Both the position numbers and the translations under genes were made by a program. The notes beneath the pieces were generated by a model. That model was not told the DNA's origin. It ran no database searches and saw only the letters and a program-made list of their open reading frames with translations. From the NCBI GenBank assembly GCA_031265435.1, contig JAISCR010000066.1, positions 1-64,000 on the forward strand: a stretch of DNA of 64,000 bases, written 5' to 3'. Each line of letters opens with the position of its first letter. Positions within the stretch are counted from its first letter, which is position 1. The DNA is from Treponema sp. (lineage in GTDB: Bacteria > Spirochaetota > Spirochaetia > Treponematales > Breznakiellaceae). Below, in pieces: positions 28,651 through 38,126 of this stretch.

Positions 28651-29412
28651 ATGAAGGTGATAAAGATTCTGGGTGTGGCCTTTACCGGAGCCGAAGGCCC
28701 GGAAGGGGAAACGGTACAAAAGCTTCTCGAAGAGGCGGAACGCCGCTCGGAAAGACTGATCATCGCGGCGGCCGATTCCGGTCTTGAGGCAGTCGAAAGG
28801 GCGGGTATCAGGCCCGGCTGGATCGTGGGAGACATGGATTCCCTTTCCGATCCGGGTCGTCTTGATGCGTATCCACAAGACCGGGTACTTCGTTACGGGG
28901 AAGACAAGGATTATACTGATACGGAACTGGCCCTCTCCCTCCTCTGGGAGCAGGGCGCCGGGGAAGTCTGGCTGGCAGGCGGGGGAGGGGGCCGCGTGGA
29001 TCATCTCTTTGCCATCCGGGCTCTTTTTGAACGGGATCGGTGTCCTGCCCGCTGGATTACCGCCGGAGAGGATATGTTTTGCATCAATGAGGGACAGAGC
29101 TTGTCCAGAAGGCTTCCTTCGGGAAGCCTGGTATCGGTTTTCCCTCTGGGTGAAGGCCCCTGGCGGGCGCTGAGCCGGAATTTGAAGTGGCCTCTGGATC
29201 GGCTAAGCTGGAACCGGGGTTTTTTCGGTGTGAGCAACCGGGTGGAAGGGCAGGCCGCCGAAGACCCATTAAATGCCGCGCAGCGGTTTCAAATACAACC
29301 ATCTTCCTTACGCCCGCGGCCCGAAGGGACACCTGAGCTGAGTATCGGGATTCATGCGGAACAGGGACGTTTTTTGGCAATATTGCCGCCGGAGAGTGAA
29401 GGTGAAGACTAA
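28651..29412 (+). CDS. Thiamine diphosphokinase
   Basis: AADSGLEAVERAGIRPGWIVGDMDSLSDP; EDKDYTDTELALSLLWEQGAGEVWLAGGGGGRVDHLFA. Confidence 0.88.
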   Translation: MKVIKILGVAFTGAEGPEGETVQKLLEEAERRSERLIIAAADSGLEAVERAGIRPGWIVGDMDSLSDPGRLDAYPQDRVLRYGEDKDYTDTELALSLLWEQGAGEVWLAGGGGGRVDHLFAIRALFERDRCPARWITAGEDMFCINEGQSLSRRLPSGSLVSVFPLGEGPWRALSRNLKWPLDRLSWNRGFFGVSNRVEGQAAEDPLNAAQRFQIQPSSLRPRPEGTPELSIGIHAEQGRFLAILPPESEGED

Positions 29413-29460
29413 ACTATGACCGCAGAATATGTACTATAATTTATCCTGAGGAGGAAAACA

Positions 29461-29847
29461 GTGAACGATCTTGAAAAAAATGAATCCTATACACCGGCAA
29501 AGAAGCTTGAAAAATACGGGGTGAATGCCGTAATAGGCATCGCCGGCGGCGTCATCCTCCTTACCGCTACGGTACTGGGCGCAAGATTCCCCGTTGTGGG
29601 ACTGGTTCTGGGAGCGGTCTCCGCATTTTTCGGCGCCGGTGCGCTTTTTTCCAAAGATCCGGATGATAAAAAGCCCGGCGCCATCCTTGCCGCCGCGGGC
29701 GCCTGCCTTATTCTCTCCCGCGTGGGCCTCCCCCTGATCCGGCCTCTGGCTTCCAGCCTCCTTAGCATAGGCGCCCTGGGCTTTTTGGCAACGGGAATCC
29801 TCAACGGCATCAGATTCCTCAAAGGTCTCAATAAAAACAGGTCTTGA
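29461..29847 (+). CDS. Hypothetical membrane protein
   Basis: Several hydrophobic segments; 4-nt overlap with miaB. Confidence 0.7.
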   Translation: MNDLEKNESYTPAKKLEKYGVNAVIGIAGGVILLTATVLGARFPVVGLVLGAVSAFFGAGALFSKDPDDKKPGAILAAAGACLILSRVGLPLIRPLASSLLSIGALGFLATGILNGIRFLKGLNKNRS

Positions 29848-31223
29848 AACCGGTGTTTTTTTTCTTTGAAACCCACGGATGTCAGATGAACATTGCCGAA
29901 TCGGCCGCCCTGGCTCTGGCCGCCCGGGAAGAGGGCTGGGAAGCGGCGGCCGACAGCTCTGCGGCGGATTTGGTTCTGATCAATACCTGTTCGGTCCGCA
30001 AGACAGCGGAAACCCGTCTCTACGGACGCCTGGCTCATTATGCGGCCGAAAAGAAGAGGCGTCAGGCTGAAGGCCGCACCTTTGCCCTCGTGGTGGCAGG
30101 CTGTATGGCGGAACGGCTCGGGGAAGATCTGAAACGGGAAGTCCCCGCGGTGGATTATGTGATGGGAACTCAGGCCCGTTCCCGTTTTCCCCTCATCCTG
30201 AAAGCGGTGGAGGAAACTCTTCAAAACGGCACTCCCGGCGTATTTCCCGCCCCCGATACGCCCGACGAAAAACCGGTTTTTTCCTTTTCGGCATCCCATC
30301 TGGCGGAAGGCCCCTCTCCGGTCCGCAGCTTTGTTCCCATCATGCACGGCTGCAACAACTTCTGTTCCTACTGTATTGTGCCCTATGTCCGGGGCAGGGA
30401 AATTTCCCGCGATCCGGCCCTGATCCTTGAAGAAATACGGCTGCTCTCGGAAAAGGGGATACGGGAGATCACCCTTCTGGGACAAAATGTGAATTCGTAT
30501 CTTTGTGAAGGAGGGGAAAGGCTGGAATTTTCCGATCTGCTTGAGCTTATAGCGGGGGCAATTGAAGGGACTCCCATCAAGAGACTGCGTTTTTTGTCCA
30601 GCCACCCCAAAGACTTTTCGGAAAAGACAATCAAGGTGATGGCGGAACATTCATGTTTCTGCCGGCATCTCCATTTGCCTGTTCAGCATGGTTCCAACAG
30701 GATTCTGGCGGCCATGAACCGGCAGTATACCCGGGAAGCCTACCTCGATCTGGTGAAGCGCCTGCGGGCCGCCATGCCGGACTTGAGTCTTTCCACCGAT
30801 ATACTGGTCGGCTTTCCCGGAGAAACCGGGGAGGATCTTGAAGAGACCCTTGCCCTCATGGAGGAGGTAAAATTCTTCTATGCATACACGTACCACTACA
30901 ATCCAAGGGAGGGAACCAGGGCCTGCGATTTTTCCGGCCGGGTTGAAGAAAAAACCAAGCGGGAGAGACTTTCCCGTGTCATGGCCCTGCAGAAAATCCA
31001 TACGGCCTCCCTGCTCGAAAAACGCATCGGCAGACGGGAAAGGGTGCTAATCGAAGAGATTTCCCGTAAAAATGCCGATGAAGTATTAGGACGTACCGAA
31101 CGGGATGAAATGGTAGTTTTTCCGGGAAATGCGTCCATGATAGGTTCCTTTGCCGAATTAAGCCTTGCCGCTCTGCGGGGGAACACATTTTTTGGAAAGG
31201 ATCTTTGTCTTGAGGTATCCTGA
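29844..31223 (+). CDS. miaB: tRNA-2-methylthio-N6-dimethylallyladenosine synthase
   Basis: FFETHGCQMNIAESA; MHGCNNFCSYCIVPYVRGREISR; C-terminal TRAM-like region. Confidence 0.95.
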   Translation: MKPVFFFFETHGCQMNIAESAALALAAREEGWEAAADSSAADLVLINTCSVRKTAETRLYGRLAHYAAEKKRRQAEGRTFALVVAGCMAERLGEDLKREVPAVDYVMGTQARSRFPLILKAVEETLQNGTPGVFPAPDTPDEKPVFSFSASHLAEGPSPVRSFVPIMHGCNNFCSYCIVPYVRGREISRDPALILEEIRLLSEKGIREITLLGQNVNSYLCEGGERLEFSDLLELIAGAIEGTPIKRLRFLSSHPKDFSEKTIKVMAEHSCFCRHLHLPVQHGSNRILAAMNRQYTREAYLDLVKRLRAAMPDLSLSTDILVGFPGETGEDLEETLALMEEVKFFYAYTYHYNPREGTRACDFSGRVEEKTKRERLSRVMALQKIHTASLLEKRIGRRERVLIEEISRKNADEVLGRTERDEMVVFPGNASMIGSFAELSLAALRGNTFFGKDLCLEVS

Positions 31224-31247
31224 GGATACTTTTTTTAAGGAGAATAT

Positions 31248-31565
31248 ATGCCCTGGCGTTTGATTGGTTTTATCCTCATTTTTGCGATTTTTCTGGTCTT
31301 CATTGCCTTTAATCTCCAGAACAGCTGCGACATCAGTCTGATCTTCCGGGTATTTCCGGAGGTGCCTGTCTACCTTACCGCTTTTTCTTCATTCATTCTG
31401 GGAATGTTATGCGCGATACCTTTCATTCTGGGCATCGGAAAAAAGAAGGGCGGAAAGGAAGCCGCGGTCAAAGAGAAACCCAAAAAGAAATTTCCCTGGT
31501 CGGCGTCCGCGAAGAAAGAGGAAGAACTCCCTCCCGGGACCGAAGGGCCTTACGGAATCGACTGA
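31248..31565 (+). CDS. LapA-like (DUF1049) small membrane protein
   Basis: FIAFNLQNSCDISLIFRVFPEVPVYLTAFSSFILGMLCAIPF. Confidence 0.7.
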   Translation: MPWRLIGFILIFAIFLVFIAFNLQNSCDISLIFRVFPEVPVYLTAFSSFILGMLCAIPFILGIGKKKGGKEAAVKEKPKKKFPWSASAKKEEELPPGTEGPYGID

Positions 31566-31570
31566 AGGCC

Positions 31571-32521
31571 ATGATTAGGCTCTCCTTTCCCGCATTTTTG
31601 TTTTTGCTTCTTCTTTTTTCCGGTTTTCCCCTCCGGGCCCAGGAAGGCGGCGTACCGCTGGGAGCGGAAATTCAAAGAATCGAGAAAAATCTGAAATCCG
31701 GCGCTTTTTCCCCGGCGGAAAAACATCAGGCCCTGGTTAAGCTTGCCCGCCTGCAGGAACTTTCCGGAAACCTGGAATCGGCGGCAAAAACCTGGGGCGA
31801 AGCTGCCGTCGCGGAACAGGGCAGGCGGGATGAAAAATCCCTGCTCCGTAAAGCCCGCTGCCTGGCCGCTATGGGTGACTGGGAGGGAGCCTCCGCTCTT
31901 GTATCGCCGGGCAGCGGGGATCAATCCCTGCGTCTGGAGGCCCGGTATCTGGAGGCCCAGATTGAAGCCTTCCGTTCTTCCGATACCTCCGCTCTTCTTG
32001 CCCTGCTGGATTATCCCGGTTTTGCCGAAATAAAACCCCTGATTTATTTTTCCCTCTGGAAAATTACAGGAAACGGAAGCTGGTCCTCCCGGCTCCGCTC
32101 CGAATACCCGGAAAGTCCCGAAGGGCGTATAGCCGCGGAGGAAGGCCCGGATCAGGGAAGCGGAGGCCCGGGCAAAAAGGCGGCAGTGTATATCAAACCG
32201 AGCCCGCTTTGGCTTCTCATGCCGGGCCGCGCTTCATTCGGCCTTGAACCTGTTCCTTCAGCCCCCGCGGCAAGAAACGCTCCAACCGCTTCACCGGCGG
32301 CCGGGAGGGAAACCCTGCTCCAGACAGGACTGTTCGGCAGGGAGGAAAACGCCCGTTCCCAGGCGGCCCGGCTTGCCGAAAAGGGTTTTGCCGCGGAATT
32401 GAGCCGGAGAACTGTGAATGGAAACGAATACTGGGCCGTACTGGTAAAAGCCGGGCAGGACACAAACCGCATGATACTCAGCCTCAGGGACGCAGGCTTT
32501 GAATCCTTCCCGGTGGAATGA
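31571..32521 (+). CDS. Secreted SPOR-domain-like protein
   Basis: Signal peptide MIRLSFPAFLFLLLLFSGFPLRAQ; C-terminal LLQTGLFGREENARSQAARLAEKGFAAEL...YWAVLVKAG; start set at ATG 31571. Confidence 0.75.
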   Translation: MIRLSFPAFLFLLLLFSGFPLRAQEGGVPLGAEIQRIEKNLKSGAFSPAEKHQALVKLARLQELSGNLESAAKTWGEAAVAEQGRRDEKSLLRKARCLAAMGDWEGASALVSPGSGDQSLRLEARYLEAQIEAFRSSDTSALLALLDYPGFAEIKPLIYFSLWKITGNGSWSSRLRSEYPESPEGRIAAEEGPDQGSGGPGKKAAVYIKPSPLWLLMPGRASFGLEPVPSAPAARNAPTASPAAGRETLLQTGLFGREENARSQAARLAEKGFAAELSRRTVNGNEYWAVLVKAGQDTNRMILSLRDAGFESFPVE

Positions 32522-32611
32522 GCCTCTCTGCCGCAAGCGCTAAACTTCTACCCGGTAGACGACTTCCGCGACCTTGTGGTTAAAAAATTCTGTGGGTCAA
32601 GAACAGCACGC

Positions 32612-32624
32612 GACAGACTCTATT
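32612..32624 (-). repeat. Dispersed short repeat, partial copy B
   Basis: Minus strand AATAGAGTCTGTC begins at the TAG stop of the 32620..34113 gene and matches the left arm of copies A and C. Confidence 0.45.
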
Positions 32625-34113
32625 CAATAATTCCCTTTGAGCCCAGACGCACGGGAGAGAGGCTTAAGGAACCCTCCGCGGAACTGTCATCCACCGCGTA
32701 GATCTCCCTGCCGGAACCTTCCGTCCTGTCCTGGAAACGGAGTTCCAGCAGCCTCCGGTTGTTTATCCTGAAAAAGACATAATGACCCCGCCTGACCGCG
32801 GCAGAGAGGGAATCGCCTGAATGGAGTTCAAAGGCGCCGTCCCCCGAAAAATACAGTGTACCCAGGGGGCTCTCATACACGGTGTTTGCAAAAGGTTCCA
32901 CCGTGTCGCTGTTCTTTACGGCGCCCTTTTCCACCGTTCCGGCGCGGCGGTAAGAGCCGTCCCATGAATCGTTCACATTGATCCTGAGCCGTACATCCTC
33001 AAAGACCTTCACCCGTATGCTGTCCAGGGATTCAAGTTCAATATCAATGGAACGCCGCAGTGTGGAAACCGAAAGGTTTTGGCTGGAAATATAGAGGCCG
33101 TAGCGGGTGGCGTTTGAATTCTGCCAGGTAAAAACCTGCTGGGTTTCATCCCCAAAGAAGATCACTTCCCTGCTTGCGGGATCAAAAAAGATATATTGAT
33201 CCCTTTCTACCGTTCCTTCGGGGCTCACATAGTACCAGAGATCGTTGATAAACTGTTCAAAAACTCCGGGAGTCCCGGAGAGCAGTTCCCGGAGCCTGTG
33301 CTGTTCTATTTGAGTTCCCGGTACCCTTGTGCTCCCCGACTGCTCATAGAGGCCGTTGACCGGGTTATACGTGTAACTTATTTCAATCTGATCCAGCAGA
33401 TTTTCCGAACCATAGTCGTGCCCGTAGGCGCTTATGCTAAAACTCCGGCCCGGCGCCACACCCGCCTGATAGGCCTGAGTCCGTTCCGTTTCCTTGACGG
33501 AAATGGAGCCGTCAATCCGGATCTCCGCAATTTTATTGAAGTAGTTGTCCCGGGATGTATCCTGGGAAGTATCCCGGGGATTTCTCCGGAAGATAGTCAG
33601 GGTATGCTCCCCGGCGCCGTTCATTCCGTTTACCAGGATACAGAGACTCCGGTCTCCGATAAGATCCATCGTATAGAGAGAGAGGGTACCCGGTCTTGTA
33701 ACCGCGGTAGGGGCGTTCCAGACCCGGCGGTAGGCCCGTTCCCGCGCTTCATATTCTATATATGTGATGTACAGCGGGCTTTCAATTTCCAGAAGATTCC
33801 GGTAGGCGATGATCTGCTCATCCATAGAGTCCCCGTCAAAGTCCTGTGAAAGAATCTGCACGGCCAGTTCACCGTCTTCCAGGGCAAGGCGCGGCTGGAC
33901 GCTGTCCTCATAGGCCATCCGTTCCGCGTCCTGCCCGTCCGGACCCAGTTCCCGCACCGTCTCTCCGGGTAAAACTACCCGCGTCCGGCTGCTTTCGCCG
34001 CTCTTTACCGGCCGGGAAATACGATCAAGGGGCCGGATAATAAGAAAAATAATACTCAGACCCGCAAGGATAAAGACAAGAGTGGTAATAATTCTGGAGA
34101 AACGGAGATTCAT
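32620..34113 (-). CDS. Pallilysin-like/adhesin-related treponemal protein
   Basis: N-terminal membrane anchor; conserved position beside vWFA gene and cfpA as in the T. pallidum TP0748-TP0751 region; homology inferred from context. Confidence 0.5.
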   Translation of the reverse strand: MNLRFSRIITTLVFILAGLSIIFLIIRPLDRISRPVKSGESSRTRVVLPGETVRELGPDGQDAERMAYEDSVQPRLALEDGELAVQILSQDFDGDSMDEQIIAYRNLLEIESPLYITYIEYEARERAYRRVWNAPTAVTRPGTLSLYTMDLIGDRSLCILVNGMNGAGEHTLTIFRRNPRDTSQDTSRDNYFNKIAEIRIDGSISVKETERTQAYQAGVAPGRSFSISAYGHDYGSENLLDQIEISYTYNPVNGLYEQSGSTRVPGTQIEQHRLRELLSGTPGVFEQFINDLWYYVSPEGTVERDQYIFFDPASREVIFFGDETQQVFTWQNSNATRYGLYISSQNLSVSTLRRSIDIELESLDSIRVKVFEDVRLRINVNDSWDGSYRRAGTVEKGAVKNSDTVEPFANTVYESPLGTLYFSGDGAFELHSGDSLSAAVRRGHYVFFRINNRRLLELRFQDRTEGSGREIYAVDDSSAEGSLSLSPVRLGSKGIIE

Positions 34114-34122
34114 GCCGGCCTT

Positions 34123-34686
34123 TTAACGGCCATAGGCCGCCGCGGCCTGCTGTACCCGGTCTCCGATATCCAGGGCGGCGATCATCGCCCTCCAGCCGGA
34201 AAAGATCTCCGTCTTCGAATAACGGAGCATCCGGGCCGCCGTTTCCGTCAGGGAGGGCTGAGATGAACCGCAGATCAGCACCGTATAGCTGATTTGGGCC
34301 TTTCCGGAACGGCTTTGCCGGGCCGCCGCCCTGAGAGCGCCCTCAAAATCCGCTGTTTTATCCTGGATTTTCCGCGATTGGAGAGCCTTTTTGATCTCTT
34401 CCTTCGTATTTTCATCCTTAACCGTGCCCTGATAGATGATCCGGGCCTGAGTTCCGGCATCCCAGACGCAAATCGAATCCCCGGCCTTAAGAATTCCGTC
34501 GATTAGATGACCGGAGAGCCAGCGTACCGGCTCTTCCCCAACCGGAGCGATGTACCGGGAACTGTCGATGATGACATTGACTTCCACAGGAATATCCCGC
34601 CGGTCTGCCGCAAAGGCAGAAAAGACCGCGGAAAAACAGAGGAGGATACCGGAAAACACAAGAATTTTGATGGGAAACAGTTTCAT
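34123..34686 (-). CDS. Secreted von Willebrand factor A-like protein (TP0750-like)
   Basis: Signal peptide; VNVIIDSSRYIAPVGEEPVRWLSGHLIDGIL and VLICGSSQPSLTETAARMLR. Confidence 0.65.
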   Translation of the reverse strand: MKLFPIKILVFSGILLCFSAVFSAFAADRRDIPVEVNVIIDSSRYIAPVGEEPVRWLSGHLIDGILKAGDSICVWDAGTQARIIYQGTVKDENTKEEIKKALQSRKIQDKTADFEGALRAAARQSRSGKAQISYTVLICGSSQPSLTETAARMLRYSKTEIFSGWRAMIAALDIGDRVQQAAAAYGR

Positions 34687-34953
34687 ACCTCAATTTTATC
34701 ATAAACCGTCTTTTTTTTACAGATATTTTCAAATAAAATGGCTTTTTATTTTCCAAAGTGTTATTATAATGAATATGAGCCTTTCAACAAATTTGAAAAG
34801 ATGCTGCGCTTTTCCCTGGCAATCCCCTGTTTGAAAAAAAACCGCTTACGAACAAAGCGATAGGGGCTTTACTTTTCTATATGAATGGGTTTACTATGTG
34901 TCATAGTTGACGTAAAGTTTTTACAGATAAATCTATTTTTTAAGGAGATTAAA

Positions 34954-36996
34954 ATGGGAGCAATGGACCTGCCCAAGAGCCCGAATGTATTCCATCCGGA
35001 GAAGCCGAGTGCTGTAGGTTCTCGGAATTCGCTAGCTCAGGAATACCGGGATCAGCAGAGTGAAGTAAATCAGCTGTTGGAAGAAGAGGTAAACAAGGTT
35101 ATCCATCATCTTAACTCGAAACTGCCCAAAGACGTTCTGGAACGCCTGGATGTTATGGGTGGTATGAAAGAGAAGTTGTATAACTACTTCAACCAGAATT
35201 ACCAGAACATGTTCAACCGTTACATGGTAACGACTGAAGATGAAATGGTGAAGAAAATCCGGAATTTCATCGACAAGGAAGAGACCAAGGTTTTGGTACG
35301 CTATACCCCCAAAGAGGTAGCGGATCTTCTGGATCAGGTTGGCGGCGCCGACAAGTTCAACACCGGTGAAATTGAAAAATCCATCGTAAACATGTATGGA
35401 CACCTGCAAGGGCATATCCAGCGTGGTATCAACGAGCTGGAAACCCATACGAACAGCATCCTGCGGCAGAAGACCGATACCGGCGCCTTTGTCCGCGGTG
35501 AAAACGCGTACTCCATCGTGAAGTGCGCCTTCAAGGATAACCTCTTCAAACCCAAGACCGTTTCCGATGTCAAACTTTCCGTTAATATCCTGGATTCCGA
35601 GCTTATCAGCCCCATTTTCCACTACCAGGTAACGGTGGAATACCTCATTAAGGATCTTATTGCCAAGCACATCATTGATACAATCGATAAAGACATCGAA
35701 AAGTACAAGGATGAACGGATCGATCAGGGGATGGAAGAGCTGAGCGACAGCGAGATCATCTTCAAGAAGATTGGAAATATTGAAGCCTACACCGATGACA
35801 AGGGAGATGATCCCAAATCCAAGCGCTACACTATCATTGCCAAGACCCTGATGGAGAGGATCAGCGACCTGCGGGCGGAAATCGATCCCGCTACTTTTGA
35901 TCAGCAGAACATCCGGGAAAACATCAAGAAGATCGTCGATATCGAGAATATCCGGAACCGCGGCTTCAATACGGCAATCAATTCGATTACCTCGATCCTC
36001 GACACCTCCAAGATGGGGTATCAGTACATCGAAAACCTCAAGAATTCCCGTGAAGTTCTCATCCGGGAATATGAGGATACCGACAAGGCTAATCTTCCCG
36101 ACGAGCGTTATCAGATCCGGATGCGTTACTTCGATCAGACTCAGCTCATCGAAGAACGCAAGGCCTACGATGTGCAGATGAAGAGCTTTGAAACCGAAGT
36201 TCAGCATCTGTGGGATGTGCTCGAAGTCATCTATCAGGACGCCAAGAGCCCCTTCAAGGTTACCGACTTCCAGGATCTCGCAAAGAAAGAGAAACCCCGG
36301 ATTCGCAAGCTCATCAAAGAGAAGAGCGGCGAGCCTGCATACGAAGACATCGCCAAGGTGTGGGATGAAGTCAGCTTCGTGCGGGCGGCTGAAACCGAAG
36401 TCGAGCGTTCCAACCGGACCTATATCTACGAGAAGGACAAGATCCGCCAGAAGATCATCATCATGCAGGAGCGGATGAAAGGTATGTACGATTATCAGTA
36501 CCCCATCGAGCGGCGGGTCATGGAAGATCGGCTCACCTTCCTGGAGATGAAGTACTATGACTTTGAATACCTTATTAACCCCTACCATATCCAGCCGGGT
36601 CTCCTCCTGGACGTGGATATCACTTCCATCAAACGGAAGAAGGCAACCCTCGACGCAATGGCGAACGTATTGAACGAATTCCTTCATGGCGTGTCCAAGG
36701 GATTTGCAGATGCGGCTTTCGCATCCTTCAGCCGCCGGCGTTCCACTGTACGCGAGGATATCAACCAGTCCTTCGGCGCCGAAGAAGAGAAACCCGCAAG
36801 CGGAGGACAGCCTTCCAGCAGTTCTTACCTGGATCTCATCAATGCCTCCTCCGGTGACGCTTCCGGCGAAGCTCCCAAGGCAATTGCCGCTCCCAGACGG
36901 GGCAGGGCCAAGGCCGGTGTCGTAGATGCCAAACCCCGCGGACGGGGCAGGCGGGCGAGGGCTTCTTCGGGTGATGTTGAGATCAAAGAAGTATAA
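34954..36996 (+). CDS. cfpA: Cytoplasmic filament protein A
   Basis: [86 protein letters not shown], recognisable as treponemal CfpA; start at ATG 34954 with AAGGAG upstream. Confidence 0.9.
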   Translation: MGAMDLPKSPNVFHPEKPSAVGSRNSLAQEYRDQQSEVNQLLEEEVNKVIHHLNSKLPKDVLERLDVMGGMKEKLYNYFNQNYQNMFNRYMVTTEDEMVKKIRNFIDKEETKVLVRYTPKEVADLLDQVGGADKFNTGEIEKSIVNMYGHLQGHIQRGINELETHTNSILRQKTDTGAFVRGENAYSIVKCAFKDNLFKPKTVSDVKLSVNILDSELISPIFHYQVTVEYLIKDLIAKHIIDTIDKDIEKYKDERIDQGMEELSDSEIIFKKIGNIEAYTDDKGDDPKSKRYTIIAKTLMERISDLRAEIDPATFDQQNIRENIKKIVDIENIRNRGFNTAINSITSILDTSKMGYQYIENLKNSREVLIREYEDTDKANLPDERYQIRMRYFDQTQLIEERKAYDVQMKSFETEVQHLWDVLEVIYQDAKSPFKVTDFQDLAKKEKPRIRKLIKEKSGEPAYEDIAKVWDEVSFVRAAETEVERSNRTYIYEKDKIRQKIIIMQERMKGMYDYQYPIERRVMEDRLTFLEMKYYDFEYLINPYHIQPGLLLDVDITSIKRKKATLDAMANVLNEFLHGVSKGFADAAFASFSRRRSTVREDINQSFGAEEEKPASGGQPSSSSYLDLINASSGDASGEAPKAIAAPRRGRAKAGVVDAKPRGRGRRARASSGDVEIKEV

Positions 36997-37023
36997 AGAC
37001 GCCCAATCGGTTAAATAAAGCCG

Positions 37024-37052
37024 AAACGCCCCCGAAAACGGGGGCGTTTTTT
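37024..37052 (+). terminator. Terminator downstream of cfpA
   Basis: AAACGCCCCCG-aaaa-CGGGGGCGTTTTTT. Confidence 0.93.
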
Positions 37053-37068
37053 CTGGGAGAAGGAATAT

Positions 37069-38115
37069 ATGGCAAAAGACACAATGAATCTGGAAGTACT
37101 TTCCACCAGGATGGGTTTTAACTCCGCAGTCAGGCATATCAAAAAAACCATCAGTATCAATGAAAAAGTGGGAATGAACATCAATCTGGGTGATATCCTC
37201 TACGAATCGGGAGATGAAGGTCTCTCCGGGGATCGGGCCGGGGTGCTCCTCAGAATGCTCCTGGTGGATAAATTAGGCTACAAAACCGTTTCCTCCAATC
37301 TTTCCTCGGTGGTTAGCGATTTTGCTCCCCTGGTGGAAGAATTTTCCAAATGGAATGCGGTGGATCTTATCGCGGCCTATCATCATCCTGATTTGGGGCT
37401 GCTGGTAGCAAACCCCAAAAAGCTTGAAGAATTGGTTACTTTCGGCGCTTTACGGAAGCGTGAGCTTCTCGTGATCTATGCGGGGAAAGGCAGCCAGGCT
37501 GCGGATGAACTCTGCGTCAAGGCGGCCCTTGCGGCCTCCGCTCTCTTTGAGGGAAACAAGCCCAAGATTCCCCAGGAATTTTACAAGGGAAACCTTACGG
37601 TTCAAAAGCTTAAAAAAGCGGAGCCTCCTGCTCCCCCGGCGCCGGCAAAACGGGGCCCCAAGCCCAAGGCCTCCCCCGGAAGGAAAAAGGCTGACGCCGT
37701 TCCTCCGGCCAAACCCAGGGAAAGCGCCAGGGTGGCGGCTCCTGTGGTTACCTCCACGGTTCCGGCGGTTCAGACTACAGGTCCGGTACGGATGACTCCC
37801 ATGTATTCCGTGGTGGTTCAGAACGAACTTTTCCATAACGGAAACGTGGAAGCCTGGAAGCGTATTGTAGCCAGTTACAACGCAAAATATCCCGCTCTTC
37901 AGGTGTACATTTACTATGAAGGGGAAAGGATTATGGACATCAATGCCCTGTTCAAGTGGGGCAAGGTGAAGCACGGCAGTTCTATTCAGTTTGCCGTGGC
38001 GGGAAACGACATAAAGGATGTGGCAAAGCTGCAGCGGTATCTGGCTCAGGGGGCAAGTTCTCAATTTGAAGCTTTTCTTCGCGGTCCCGTGAATAACGTA
38101 CTTAAATTGTTCTAA
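37069..38115 (+). CDS. Conserved treponemal hypothetical protein with basic Pro/Ala/Lys linker
   Basis: Folded N-terminus, linker KKAEPPAPPAPAKRGPKPKASPGRKK, folded C-terminus; lies between cfpA and ppdK-like gene. Confidence 0.8.
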   Translation: MAKDTMNLEVLSTRMGFNSAVRHIKKTISINEKVGMNINLGDILYESGDEGLSGDRAGVLLRMLLVDKLGYKTVSSNLSSVVSDFAPLVEEFSKWNAVDLIAAYHHPDLGLLVANPKKLEELVTFGALRKRELLVIYAGKGSQAADELCVKAALAASALFEGNKPKIPQEFYKGNLTVQKLKKAEPPAPPAPAKRGPKPKASPGRKKADAVPPAKPRESARVAAPVVTSTVPAVQTTGPVRMTPMYSVVVQNELFHNGNVEAWKRIVASYNAKYPALQVYIYYEGERIMDINALFKWGKVKHGSSIQFAVAGNDIKDVAKLQRYLAQGASSQFEAFLRGPVNNVLKLF

Positions 38116-38126
38116 AGGAAACATGT

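Noticed and set aside
29487-30650. 387 aa minus-strand ORF opposite miaB
   Set aside because: Antisense to a canonical MiaB; no independent support.
34885-34953. Sigma70-like promoter for cfpA (TTGACG at 34907)
   Set aside because: The -35-like hexamer is good but no well-spaced -10 could be assigned confidently by eye.
35032-37137. 701 aa minus-strand ORF opposite cfpA
   Set aside because: Fully antisense to recognisable CfpA; low-complexity Leu/Asp/Val/Phe/Ile pattern expected from complement codons.
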